A program made the position numbers and the translations under genes. Of a DNA stretch of 64,000 nucleotides, positions 18,944-29,340 are shown piece after piece. Within the stretch, counting starts at the first letter, position 1; each line of letters opens with the position of its first letter. The notes below the pieces were generated by a model. The model was not told where the DNA came from, made no database searches, and saw nothing but the letters and a program-made list of their open reading frames with translations. The DNA comes from Batillaria attramentaria (taxonomy: Eukaryota > Mollusca > Gastropoda > Batillariidae). The DNA lies in NCBI GenBank assembly GCA_018292915.2, contig JACVVK020000373.1:437501-501500 (forward strand). Direction: 5' to 3'.

Positions 18944-20313
18944 TGTCACGGATGCGTGACTTAGGGTAAATCATGTGCTGTTATGATTTCCGTATGACGG
19001 GTTGGTATGATTTCTGTATGCATCGTAATTATGTTCTGTGTGGCACACGTGCCTTGTTTTCTGCACGGGCCACGCATGTATCCCTTAGTGAAGGTTTTAC
19101 ACGGGACATTTGTGGATAATATGCTGACCCGTCCGTTTCCCTTGTTAAAGTCGATACAGGTAACCCGTTTTACACGTGATGCGGGTGTATCCTGTGCGAT
19201 ACTCACCCTATTCGCCCTAACAGTATAAAAGCCATTGCTATTCACTTGCTATTCGCATTTGGCCCGGTAGTACCGACACGTCCGTTCAAGAGTCTGGCAC
19301 TTCTTCTCGTCCGCTGTCTTTACGGTCTACCGTCATAACCCCTCGCATCTTGCATATGGAGGTAAATGGTTCATATGTTATTTCCCGTATTATGTTTCAG
19401 GTCAGCTATTTTCTCTTGTGTAGATATTACCAACGGTCAGGAAGTTAGTATGAAACTTGACTATTGTGGCCGAAGTGTTATGTCGGCTAAGTATGTTTGG
19501 TTATTAGCCGTTTTACCAGTGAGTTTAACACTGACCTGTCTGTATATTCTGCTGACTTGTCCGATGTGACAGCTGCAGGCTTCTACCTTTAGCGTTTAGT
19601 ATGTGCAGTTTCCTTTAGCGTTCGTAACATAGGAGCGTTCGCTGGTTTGTGCCATGGGTTAATATTATCCCATAGATAGGCAGTATGTGCTGGTTAGCCC
19701 AAGGACTTACAATAGTGTATTGTTGCACAGGGGTTCCAGCCCGAGTGGCTGTTTTCGGGAGCCAGAGGCTGCCCTGTAGTCCCTTGTCCCGTGGAGGATT
19801 TCTTGGCCCTGCGACGACTGAAGGGGAGGGAGCCTGACTGCCCGTATGTGGGATTCAGCGTGGGTGCTGGTCCACTAGAGCATCAGCGGTTGCCGTGATG
19901 CTTTTGTAGAGCTGCCGAGCCAGTTCTATTTTCCGCCGCCTGTGGTGTTGTCTGCGGCTTGTGAACTGCACATCTGCACATCTGCACGTCTGCGCGCTTG
20001 GCCATCGTTGGAGGTACCATCCCGTGCACGTTAAAAAGCTCTGAGCGCTCTTAGATACAATTATTTATATCATTTGTATTTTAGGCATAGTATTTATTGC
20101 CTTGATTGCCTTGCCTATTCTTGATGTCATTGGTATTGTAGCTGTACTGTGACGTGTTATGCGGTGACTGTTCGTCTTGTCAATAATATTGTGGTGGTGT
20201 GAATCCCCGCACGTCTCAGTATCAGTTTCTGTTGTGCGACTGCGTGTGAGTGAGAGTAAAGAAAGAGCACGCACCTCTTACACCCATACATTACAGCACA
20301 CACGGTCGTGACA
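18944..20313 (+). mobile_element. Solo LTR, 1370 bp
   Basis: Begins TGTCACGGATG and ends GGTCGTGACA (inverted ends TGTCACG/CGTGACA). It is flanked by a perfect 5-bp duplication CCATG (18939-18943, 20314-20318). A TATA box (TATAAAA, 19224-19230) and a pyrimidine-rich start region fit an LTR promoter. It sits in repeat E at a point where the copy near 58380 is continuous. The open frame at 19366-19569 has no known domain and is probably accidental. Confidence 0.85.
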
Positions 20314-20404
20314 CCATGCCATGCCATGTGTTGTACTCATTATGCCGCGAGACGCGATTGGCTGAATTCTGTTGGCTCGATCGGCACTTTTAAAGGAACA
20401 GTCC

Positions 20405-20770
20405 ACTCATATTTCAACAACAACCAAAAAATGTCTAAAAGTGTTTGAAACGCGTACCAATGTGATGCAGCTCACACTCCACCGCTACTAGTAGAGCAAA
20501 TCTAGAATGGCTTAGCTACATGACTGTACTATACAATTTCAGAAATGAAAAGATTCGTAGAAGTCTGTTTCAAATGCAAAATTTTGGGAAATTCTGCAAA
20601 ATAAGCAGAGTGGACGGGGCCTTTAACTGACAGGAGTGTAGGCATCCATTTCTGGGGACAGTGTATGCGCACTTTAAAAGTACACAGAGGTCATAGTGGT
20701 GAAAAAGAGTGGCCTTTTCCAGTGCGCAGCAATAAAGTCCGTGCCTGCTGCTGGCTCACGGCGCCTTTGA
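20405..20770. other. Non-coding spacer
   Basis: Unique-looking sequence with no ORF, no splice-anchored exon and no recognisable repeat, apart from its left edge adjoining repeat E. Confidence 0.4.
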
Positions 20771-20776
20771 GGTGGT

Positions 20777-21020
20777 GGGAAAAAAGGAAGGAAGGAAGAA
20801 ATTAAGGAAGGAAGAAAGGAAGGATAGAAGGAGGGAAAGAGGGACGGGAAGGGAAGGACAAGAAAAGAAAGAAAGGACAAGAAAAGAAAGAAAAAGAATG
20901 AAAAGAAAAGAAAGGAAAGGAAAGAACAGAAAAGAACGAAAAGAAAAGAGAGAAAAGAAAGAAAGAAAAGAAAGAAAGACAGACAGAAAGAAAGAAAAAG
21001 TGTTAAAAATAAAAACAAAC
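20777..21020 (+). repeat. Polypurine tract (GGAA/GAAA)n
   Basis: About 240 bases almost free of pyrimidines on the + strand, built from GGAAGGAAGG, AAGAAAAGAAAG and similar units. Mirror-repeat polypurine runs of this kind can form triplexes. Lysine/glutamate or phenylalanine-rich frames here are compositional. Confidence 0.9.
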
Positions 21021-21089
21021 CGAGAGAAGAGGTACGTCGTGAGGATCCGTTTGAAGGTCTTGATTGTTGCGCAACCTGACTTGAGGTGC

Positions 21090-21196
21090 GAGTGGGTGGG
21101 TGGGTGTTTGGGAGTTTAACGTCCTTTTTCATGGGTATGGGTGATATCTTCACTGCCCCTAACCAATGGCTGTCGCCACATCATCATCTTCCTGGT

Positions 21197-21235
<39 letters not shown>

Positions 21236-21531
21236 CGGGGGCAGCGGAGGCCGTGTATGATGCTGCACATTATGTGTTTGTAGTTAACTGTATGTGTGAA
21301 GGAATGTTGCGTGTGTTTCCGTTTCTGTGTGAGTGCGTGCGTGTTGACTGTAAGGCGCCCTGAGCTCCTGCGGGAGGGAGGGCGTCCATGAAATACCCAT
21401 GATTATTATTATTATATCAAAGACGGGGCAACGAGGAAAAAGGCCAGCACAAATATATGGCCCCAGGGATTCGAACTCACGACCCGAGCATTGGAAGTCC
21501 AACACGCTACCGCTCGGCTAACACGGCTGCC
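21090..21531 (-). repeat. tRNA-derived SINE, family A (minus), split by a second insertion
   Basis: The SINE tail is at 21090-21148 and its head at 21412-21531. CTGACTTGAGGTGC (21076-21089) and CTAACTTGAGGTAC (21532-21545) are its target duplication. Between the halves sits a plus-strand LINE-tail-like piece (21149-21411) with (GT)n, AAGGCGCCCTGAGCTCC and (ATT)n. Confidence 0.82.
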
Positions 21532-21693
21532 CTAACTTGAGGTACAGTACAAACATGTGAGAAAGTTTACACTGAAGTTTTCCGAAGAAACAAAACAAAA
21601 AAAGTACCGTGCAAGGCAAGAACTGTTGAGAGTTAAGAGCTGTACTAATCATCAAGATTGAGTATTTCGAGGGTACAGGCGCACTCACGAAAG

Positions 21694-21816
<123 letters not shown>

Positions 21817-21849
21817 TGTCTGTCTTGTGTCAGTACGTGTCGCATACTT

Positions 21850-21955
21850 TTGTTTTATTAGTTTAGTTTAGACTGTATTTGCGAAGCGCCTTGGGCTCAC
21901 CTTGTGGGGACCTTGCGCTATATAAAAACGTATTGTTGTTGTTGTTAAAACGGTT
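21850..21955 (+). repeat. LINE 3'-end fragment
   Basis: TTTGCGAAGCGCCTTGGGCT ... GACCTTGCGCTATATAAAAA followed by (GTT)n is a typical 3' end of a non-LTR element. No coding part is left. Confidence 0.5.
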
Positions 21956-22079
21956 TAAATACAAGAGCGATGAAGGCATGAGGGTCGACGGTTCGGATCG
22001 TGGCACAGCCAAAATTTGTACACTGAGGCTTTTTGCCAGTGCTCTCGTCTTTGAAGTCACTCGTGTGATAGACATTCGG

Positions 22080-22490
22080 TATCAAGCTTGGAACAATAGG
22101 CAACTCCACTCGGCAAGGCCCGATGTCAAAGCCCCGCCCCTTTACTTTTCCATACAGGGCATTTTGACTTACTGCTGTCTTTCCACTTTTCAGTCATACC
22201 ACACATGTAGTTTGGTATGACTGAAAAGTGGAAAGACAGCAGTCATACCAAACTACATATGCTTCCCACGTTGTAGTGTTTGGCAATGAAGTTTGCAAGC
22301 GACTGGCTTCGTATCCCGGCTGGGGCCAAATATTACATTTTGTGCTGGCATTTTCATCGTTGCTCCGTCTTTGATATCACCCGTATTTGGTGGAAAAGGA
22401 TGTTACCCCCCCCCTCCCCCCCACACACACACACACTCGCAAGCGATTGGCTGAATTCTGAGGGCTCGCCCCTTTCGTTTGACAGGAGTT
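22080..22490 (+). repeat. Interspersed repeat E (copy 3) with a perfect hairpin and a SINE
   Basis: Contains CTTTCCACTTTTCAGTCATA, CCCACGTTGTAGTGTTTGGC and GCGATTGGCTGAATTCTG, in the order seen at 18880-20390. A 30-bp perfect inverted repeat (22172-22201 with 22213-22242, 11-base loop) is specific to this copy. A SINE fragment interrupts its right part. Confidence 0.65.
22309..22438 (+). repeat. 5'-truncated family-A SINE with target duplication
   Basis: Starts inside the head (TCGTATCCCGGCTGGGGCC) and runs to the tail, which ends in C and CA runs. GCAAGCGACTGGCT (22295-22308) and GCAAGCGATTGGCT (22439-22452) flank it. Confidence 0.85.
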
Positions 22491-22615
22491 GAGTTTACAT
22501 TTGTATGTATAGTAATAAGTAATAGACTAAGTACTGCAGATTGTAGTTGTGTTGTTTCTCACTTTCTGAGTCATCGCTTTGTGTGTGTTTCCCTCCGTGA
22601 TAGACTGGTATAATG

Positions 22616-22672
22616 ACAAACAAACAAACAAACAAACAAACAAACAAACAAACAAACAAACAAACAAACAAA
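22616..22672 (+). repeat. (ACAA)n microsatellite
   Basis: About 14 tandem ACAA units. Confidence 0.95.
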
Positions 22673-22679
22673 GCCACTG

Positions 22680-23276
22680 CCTTCACGTACGCAAAAAATA
22701 CTCAAACCATTTCCTTTGCTTTGATGTATATTTTGTTTCATAGATTTACATTGAGCGTTGTGAAAATAAGGAACTGAAAGAAAAACACTTTGTTACTGGT
22801 AGAAAAGAAAACAATTCAACACAAAACGCAACGAACCAAAACGTTATTTGATTCATAGGAAGTTATGAACAATTTAACATGGCAAACCGCAATCATGGCA
22901 CATATACACATTATTATATTTCATTGAATTATACATCTAGATAAAACCGTCTCCTCAACGTTGTTGTGCATTTCCGATGCGCATATTGTTATTTCAAGCA
23001 GTTTCACTGAAAGTGACACATTATCATTGTTATAAAAACAGCCTTTTCCCCAAACCTTTCAACCACCAAAAGAATCTTTTTTTTTTTTACCGATTAGTCT
23101 TGATCATTTTATTGTGTTCAGTGTTCGCAATCGCTCCTTCTGACAAAAAAAGTCTTACTTGTAAGAAAATCTTAGTGTACGTTCGCAGTCAAGCCATCTT
23201 ACCAGCTTAGTAGCTACTGGCAACTTTTCTTGATCCCAAGCTCTTCAAGACCTGCATAGATCAGTCTCTAAAAAAG
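22680..23276 (-). other. AT-rich region, in part the 3' UTR of esterase B
   Basis: The last ~50 bases (23227-23276, CTCTTCAAGACCTGCATAGA) match 11842-11890 beside esterase A, so the duplication includes the proximal 3' UTR. The rest (22680-23220) is AT-rich with no recognised element or exon. Confidence 0.5.
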
Positions 23277-24722
23277 CTAAAACCAGAAATGTCTGTTGAC
23301 GTATCGGCGTGGAGGTCTCCTCCTTCTCATCCGGCCGCCATCTTGGAACCACCACGGAGTTGAGGTAGTGGGGTCATGACCCCGGGTGTAGTTGAGCAGA
23401 GAGGGAACCAGATCCAGCCACAGCGCCACCCGTTTGGCGTACAGGTCTTTCTCCACGCGGGGCTGGGGTCCAAAGGCCAGGTAACTATCGTCAGCGGCAG
23501 AAAACTCTGGCCACATAGTTCCGTTGAGTTGTCTCCCGACCGCGTTGTTTGGGTTGCTGAAAGTCAAGGGGGAAAAAATGACGGGTGAACAATCCTTCAT
23601 CAACAGAAGTCAGATGAAGACTCATTAAGTCATTTACGCGAAATACATTTTTTCATTAACCCTAAAACCGGAGTCAGTTCCAACGAAAGCAGAAAAAAAT
23701 GCGCGGTCATTTTTATATCCTGCATCCTTGGAACAGGATCTTTTATCGCTTTTATTCCGTGCATTTCCAGTCGCAATAGACCCATCATCCACGCACTGAA
23801 ACACAGATACAGAAAAAAAACCCCAAAAACAAACAGACAAAAAGGAACTCCCCTGAAAAAGCACGGCCAGTGATACTACTACTACTACTACTAGCTACCA
23901 CTACTAATAATCTACTTTTAAGTCGGTCATTACCCTGTTTTCGCAAACTCCGTCACCATGGCGACAAAAGAGTCTCTCAACTGGACGTCCACAGAGGTAA
24001 ATGTGTCTACAGAGGAGAAGGTGACGTCGTCAAACTCGTACTGCAGATCAGAGCCGTGGCTCATTCCTCGAAGCAACTTGGTCTCCTGGGAGGAGGGGTA
24101 GTGGTCAAACAAGTAGAGATAGGTTGAACCCACGTCTGATCCCGGGACAAGGGTTTGGATGGTAGCAGTGGAATTGCTCAGACTTCGAAGCATACTCGCC
24201 ATTGGAACGACAAAACTGATGTCAGAGAAGATGTCTGCAACGCTCTGTGAACAGAAGGAACACACACAGTTTTCCGTCGGGTCAGGCTGGTTATCGTGTT
24301 CATCTAATCATCTTCGTAAAATTGTATCAATGGTAGACTGTATGTATGTATGTATGTAAGTATGTAAGTATGTAAGTAATATAATAATAATAATCGCATT
24401 AATATAGGCGCTTTATCCCAAATATTTTGGCTCAAAGCGCCGCGAGCTAAACCCAACACACACACTCACGTGAATCACACGCATTCTCTCACACACAGGA
24501 CATAAACGTATTACAATCACGTGGTGCGAAGGGTCAGCTCAGCTATTTAAATTTCGGAATTTAGAATGCATTTATTTTTCAAAGCAGAGGTAGGTAGGTA
24601 GGTAGGTAGGTAGGTAGGTAGGTAGGTAGGTAGGTAGGTAGGTAGGTAGGTAGGTAGGTAGGTAGGTAGGTATGTATGTATGTATGTATGTATGTATGTA
24701 TGTATGTATGTATGTATGTATG

Positions 24723-24754
<32 letters not shown>

Positions 24755-26392
24755 TGTATGTATGCCAGCGTGTATGGCTGAAATGATGTGATATTTGGCT
24801 GAAATCCTGAATGCAGCATCTTGCTGCAGTGCCTGCTAACCTGCAAGTTTATCTTCCCGTTTTCTCGTGGCTGAGTGTAGAAGAAACTCAAGACATCAGT
24901 CAACGCCGACGCAGCGTTTTCATTGCTGGAGACATCGCCCTCAAACTGATAGCGCAATTCCGTGTGTAACATATCGATAATGTCATCATCATCGACGTCA
25001 ACGTCAGGACCTCCAGCCATGGTCAAAAGGTCTATCAAACTAATCCCCTCGTTGTTGTTCACCCCGTGCATGACGTCACGGCTCGCGATTCCATTGGTCA
25101 CCAGGTAATCTGGGTCAAGGACGAGCTGGGCGGGTTCACGAGGCACGAAGTCCTTGTCCACAGTGGGGACCTTCAAAAAAGAAAAAAGAAAAAAAAAGAG
25201 TAGAATCTTCTTGTTGTCGTTGATCTTCGTTTTCCAGTCAGCAAACCACCACCACCACCACCACCACCACCACCACCATCATCATCATCATCGTTTTCGT
25301 CGATGTCATCGTCATCATCATAGTCCAGTGTACTACCACCACTATCATCACCATCACTGCCACCATCATTACCATCACCCTCCTGTTCCGCATTTGACTC
25401 AGTTATTTGTTTTGTTGTTGTTGTCGTTATTTTTGTAGGATATTCATTAGTGATTAACATCTTTGTTCTCAAAATTAATACGTGATGTGACCTCTCACCC
25501 ACCGCACTCCCTTTTCTCCTTTCATTTGCTAATAGCAAAGATAAAAAAAAAATGTAGATTTACCCATGGCAAACTTTCTGGGGCAAGCACGTCAAAACCA
25601 TCTTCAACAAAAGTCGAAAAAGGCAGGAGCTTGTCCACTGTGATTCCCCTCAGACACTCCACGATCCGCATGTGCAGCTTCTCCGTCCAGTGCTCCAGGA
25701 ACAAGGGGTCCACATACCGCGAGTACCACCTTACCCACCTCGGAGGTTCGGCATCGCCAGGGTCCATACAGCCTGTTCCATTGGCCAGCTTGTACACGGC
25801 CTCTCTCGGTGATTTATTCAAAGACCAAGACGCTAGCGGGGATCCACTCTGCAGGATGGCCCTGGAGAAAAGTCCCTTGGAGTAAGGACTCAGCATCTGG
25901 AGACCCACGCTTCCCGCTCCAGCAGACTCACCAAATATGGTGATGGAGTCAGGGTCACCCCCGAATGCCCGGATGTTGTCCTTGACCCAGCGGATGGCCA
26001 TGTTCTGGTCCAGCAGCCCGTAGTTGCCAGGAGACGCGTCATCAGCGGTAGAGAGGAATCCCAGAATGCCCAGTCGGTATTGGATGACGACGACAATGAC
26101 GTCACCTTGCGTGACTAGCCTACCTGGCGTTGTATTGACAACCGCAGAGCCGAGGTAATACGCTCCACCGTGAATCCACACCATCACTGGGTACGGATCT
26201 CCACCTACATCATGGAGACGAATGATTACATGAAGACATATGGGCAGCGGTCGTTTTTGCACCAAGGATCAACACTTTGGAACACTCCTCCCGGCAAAAA
26301 CCATAAGGCATTTAGATTCGGTCCCCACCTTTACATCTGCAGTAAAAACACATTTGTTTTCAGTCCAGCAGCAGTAATGAGGATTGACGGAA

Positions 26393-26470
<78 letters not shown>

Positions 26471-27434
26471 AACACTTGCTGTGTCTTTTATTGTTCTCTC
26501 TGGCATTATTTTGATGCCATTTTATTTCATTTTATTTTTCTTAACTTTATAAGTGCTTAGAGCTCGCTGAGCATAAGCGATATATATATATATATCCATT
26601 ATTATTATTATTATTACAAGTCGCAAGACTTCAAAATAGATTCCGATACTTAAATTGCTGAGCTGACCCTTCATACCACGTAATGGTAATATGTTCGTGT
26701 TCAGTGTGAGAGAAAATGCGTGTGATTCACGTGAGCGTGCGTGTTCGGTTCAGTTTGGGGTGCTTTGATCCATTTCCAGAAACTGGGGTAAGTGCTTACA
26801 CAAACCACACTATTATTGTTATTGTTAGAGTAGTTGCTAAACACCAACAAGAAAGAAAGAAAGAAAGACACAAATTCATTCATAGCACTTACAGAACACC
26901 CACAACAACTAACAGGGAAAAACAATCACAAACAGCAGCAGACGTAGCAGCAGCAACAATTAACATTTTAGGACATCAGATCGGTGTAGTCTGACGCTAG
27001 ACTAACGATTCTGATCTAGCGTTCTAACACGCAACAGGAAAAACAACAGCTACAACAACGTAGTAGTCAGATTACGTACTTGTTGAAGGCGTGGTAGGGG
27101 TGTAGATATTAAGAGTAAGACAGTCCTCATTCAGATTCGTCTCTAACGCCAAGCCAAATGCACTTGGTTGAGGACACGCATTGCCTAGCGAAGACGCGTT
27201 GAACACCTGCCCCTCTCCCGGGCCTGGGTGGGGCTGGGGTCTGGCGAAACGACGCTCCCCCACAGGCGGCAGGGCGTAGGGAATGCCCAGGTAGCCATAG
27301 AAGGACGCTGTCCCGCCGGCAACAGTCAGGTCTTTTCCCGACACCCGGCCCCAGGGTGCGTCTATGACAGGGGCAGAGGACGCGAGAGACACACCCAAGC
27401 ACAGAAGGATGGCGGAGAACACCGGGCAATCCAT
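23277..27434 (-). CDS. Type-B carboxylesterase/cholinesterase-like protein, copy B (five exons)
   Basis: Exons on the minus strand: 27434-27080, 26204-25564, 25170-24841, 24244-23934, 23556-23277, giving 638 aa with all GT-AG junctions in phase. The phases match copy A. Exons 3-5 have exactly the same lengths (330, 311 and 280 nt), while exon 1 and exon 2 are 18 and 12 nt longer. A signal peptide (MDCPVFSAILLCLGVSLASS), HGG oxyanion motif, nucleophile Ser212 (FGESAGAGS), Glu373 (GVNNNEG) and His505 (GMSHGSDLQYEF) are all present, so catalysis is expected. The R-rich C-terminus ending RRYVNRHFWF is conserved. Part of exon 2 is almost identical to copy A, unlike the other exons. Introns share little with copy A and are loaded with different repeats. 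Confidence 0.94.
24380..24590 (-). repeat. Partial family-B SINE (minus)
   Basis: The tail half of a family-B SINE: (ATT)n, GGCGC, CACGTGAATCACACGCATTC and ATTTCGGAATTTAGAATGCA. The head is replaced by tetranucleotide repeats. It lies in intron 3 of esterase B. Confidence 0.85.
24591..24763 (+). repeat. (TAGG)n-(TATG)n microsatellite
   Basis: About 20 TAGG units followed by about 23 TATG units with one TATA interruption, in intron 3 of esterase B. Confidence 0.95.
25245..25300 (+). repeat. (CAC)n-(CAT)n trinucleotide tract
   Basis: Located in intron 2 of esterase B. Frames rich in His, Asp or Gly over it are compositional. Confidence 0.85.
26225..26615 (+). mobile_element. Degenerate LINE tail in esterase B intron 1
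   Basis: Coding remnant YGQRSFLHQGSTLWNT is followed by a frameshifted F-x-S-x-K-T-x-L-F block. Then come (CT)n-(GT)n (26393-26470), TTATAAGTGCTTAGAGCTCG and (ATT)n. It is antisense to the gene. Confidence 0.65.
26630..26830 (+). repeat. Partial family-B SINE
   Basis: Shows AATTGCTGAGCTGACCCTTC, ATGCGTGTGATTCACGTGAG and a GGGTAAGTGCTTACACAA end with (ATT/GTT)n. The tRNA-like head is missing. It lies in intron 1 of esterase B. Confidence 0.75.
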
Positions 27435-27491
27435 GGTGCGTTTAGTTCTGCTCCCAGCCACAGATTACGCGGTGGGGGTAAATTCTGTCAC

Positions 27492-27498
27492 TATATAC
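27492..27498 (-). promoter_or_regulatory. TATA box of esterase B
   Basis: The minus strand reads GGGTATATAGTGACAGA about 60 bases before the ATG. The TAGTGACAGA part is shared with esterase A at the same distance. Confidence 0.5.
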
Positions 27499-27539
27499 CC
27501 AAGGTCCTAGAGGACTGTCCTAATGCACTTTCAGGATCT

Positions 27540-27955
27540 ATTTAAAGAGTTGGATTTATTTGCTCTTTCGGGGCAGTCATGTACTCGACAGTTTCTCACA
27601 CCCCTTTCCCCTGTCCCCCAACTACCGCTTCGTGTGTAGTGTCAGTGTACTCACGAAAGACACCTACGTGTACTGCCAAACTGCCCATGGGGACGGTGTA
27701 TGGGTACAATGAGTACATTGAGGACATACAGTACAAACATGTGAGCAAGTACGTCCTGAATAGGGGAATACTGAATGCAGAGAAACGCCATACAAAACAT
27801 TTGTATTATTATCATGATGAGGCTGTTTACACTACAACCCGGGCTCAACTCGCGTTTACCTCGACTCTGGTCAATAACGTTTACATCACATTCTCTGCAA
27901 GTCTAACCCTGACAACTTACGTCATGCCCGCCGTCATGCCTTGACGAAAGCACCA
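27540..27955. other. Spacer with a short fragment shared with 18420-18480
   Basis: TTTGCTCTTTCGGGGCAGTC and GACAGTTTCTCACACCCC resemble the left part of repeat E copy 1. No coding exon is recognised; the open frame at 27579-27944 has no known domain. Confidence 0.4.
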
Positions 27956-28246
27956 GGGCCCACATGTAAAAGTCGGGGTTAGGGAGTTTAGCCCCGGGTT
28001 AGAGTCTAACCTCGAACTAAACTAGCTGCAGGGTTAAATTTTCTGTTTTTTTTTTTTTGTTTTAAATCAGGAAGCGGGTCCATTCCACCATGGTGTCTAA
28101 GCCGTTATAGAAGGATGTTTGTCTTTCTTTCTTCGCTTGCTTTTTATTTAATGTTGTTTTGGGGGTTAATGGGGTTTCTTTTGCCCTAGTCTGGGTTAGG
28201 CCCGTAGCCGTGCGTTAAATTAACCTCGAGTTCTACATGCGGGCCC
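27956..28246 (+). mobile_element. MITE with 26-bp imperfect terminal inverted repeats
   Basis: The left end GGGCCCACATGTAAAAGTCG (27956 onward) and the reverse complement of the right end (28221-28246), GGGCCCGCATGTAGAACTCG, agree at 22 of 26 positions. The superfamily is not assigned, since no clean target duplication is seen. Confidence 0.6.
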
Positions 28247-28700
28247 ATCATGGTGCCAGCTGCACGTTGAAATCTGTCTGGATGTGTACCTCTTCTGTTT
28301 TACGGTATTTCTCTGTCAAAATTTCAGCCGCAATGAACGTGTATGTAATACGACTGAACGTGTATATAATATAATGTGTATGGATATAAATTATACCTCT
28401 TCTGTAGAAGGATGTTTGTCTTTCTTTCTTCGCTTCCTTTTTATTTAATGTTGTTTTGGGGGTTAATGGGGTTTCCTTTGCCCTAGTCTGGGTTAGGCCC
28501 GTAGCCGTGGGTTAAATTAACCTCGAGTTCTACATGCGGGCCCATCATGGTGCCAGCTGCACGTTGAAATCGGTCTGGATGTGTACCTCTTCTGTTTTAC
28601 GGTATTTCTCTGTCAAAATTTCAGCCGCAATAACGTGTATGTAATATGACTGAATGTACATAATATAATGTGTATGGATATAAATTATACCTCTTCTGTT
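28109..28700 (+). repeat. 297-bp tandem duplication
   Basis: Two nearly identical units starting with AGAAGGATGTTTGTCTTTCT at 28109 and 28406. A partial third piece (to about 28770) starts at CCTCTTCTGTTTTAC. The unit includes the right end of the MITE, so the duplication is younger than that insertion. Confidence 0.9.
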
Positions 28701-28774
28701 TTACTGTATTTCTCTGTTCTACTGTATTTCTCTCTCAAAATTTCAGCTGCAGTGAACGTGTATATGATGTATTG

Positions 28775-29340
28775 TGTATTGATACGCATGTACTGTGTAG
28801 ATGTGTTCGAAGTGTTCCCACTTCTGTTTGCAAACATATTTCACCCACAGAATTGAGACTCTCAATATCAAAACGCCCTACAGAGAGAGAAGGCGAAAGA
28901 ACTTTAGAAATCACGTCTCTCTTGCGTGTGCTGAAGTGAAACCCCAGGCTCACAAAGCCAGTGTTTGTTCACGGTACACATACCCTGGTTGAAAGAACAA
29001 ACATGCGATGAAAGAAGAGAAGCACTGTACGCTAGGCACTTCAGCTCATCATGCGACCTTCAAAGTAAACTATGTTAATGTCGCATGTACCAGGGAGCCC
29101 CCACACGAACTGGCAGAGAAAACACTCAGCCAAAGTGAAATGCTGAAAATAAATCAGGATAATTATTATAGTACGAAGAATGACAAGAAAACAAGAACTT
29201 GATTTGCATGCCTATATTTGTGCCCAGGGCCTTTTGTAAGAAGCTTGCCTTGTTAAGACACCCCCCCCCCCCAACACATAAAAACAAACAAACCAAACGC
29301 AAAAAAGTTACCAACAACATAACACCCCAAAACACAAGAA
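28775..29340. other. Non-coding spacer
   Basis: Nothing recognisable apart from a C-run at 29261-29272 and A-rich sequence. Short frames here are not conserved-looking. Confidence 0.4.

Larger units (their letters stand above)
18420..20400 (+). repeat. Interspersed repeat E (copy 1), host of two nested insertions
   Basis: Pieces at 18420-18562, 18738-18943 and 20319-20390 together match, in order, the minus-strand copy at 58270-58625. Shared marks are TATTGGCAAAACACAGTACG, ACGTCAATSGACTTA, AAAAGCTTGCCA and GCGATTGGYTRAATTCTGTT. A SINE (18563-18737) and a solo LTR (18944-20313) split it. A third copy lies at 22080-22490. No ORF is seen. Confidence 0.75.

Noticed and set aside
19366..19569. 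67-codon ORF with a hydrophobic stretch
   Set aside because: It lies entirely inside the solo LTR and has no relatives I recognise.
20674..21153. Phe/Ser-rich or Lys/Glu-rich ORFs
   Set aside because: Compositional frames over the polypurine tract.
25154..25538. His-rich and Asp/Gly-rich ORFs
   Set aside because: Translations of the (CAC)n/(CAT)n trinucleotide tract in an esterase intron.
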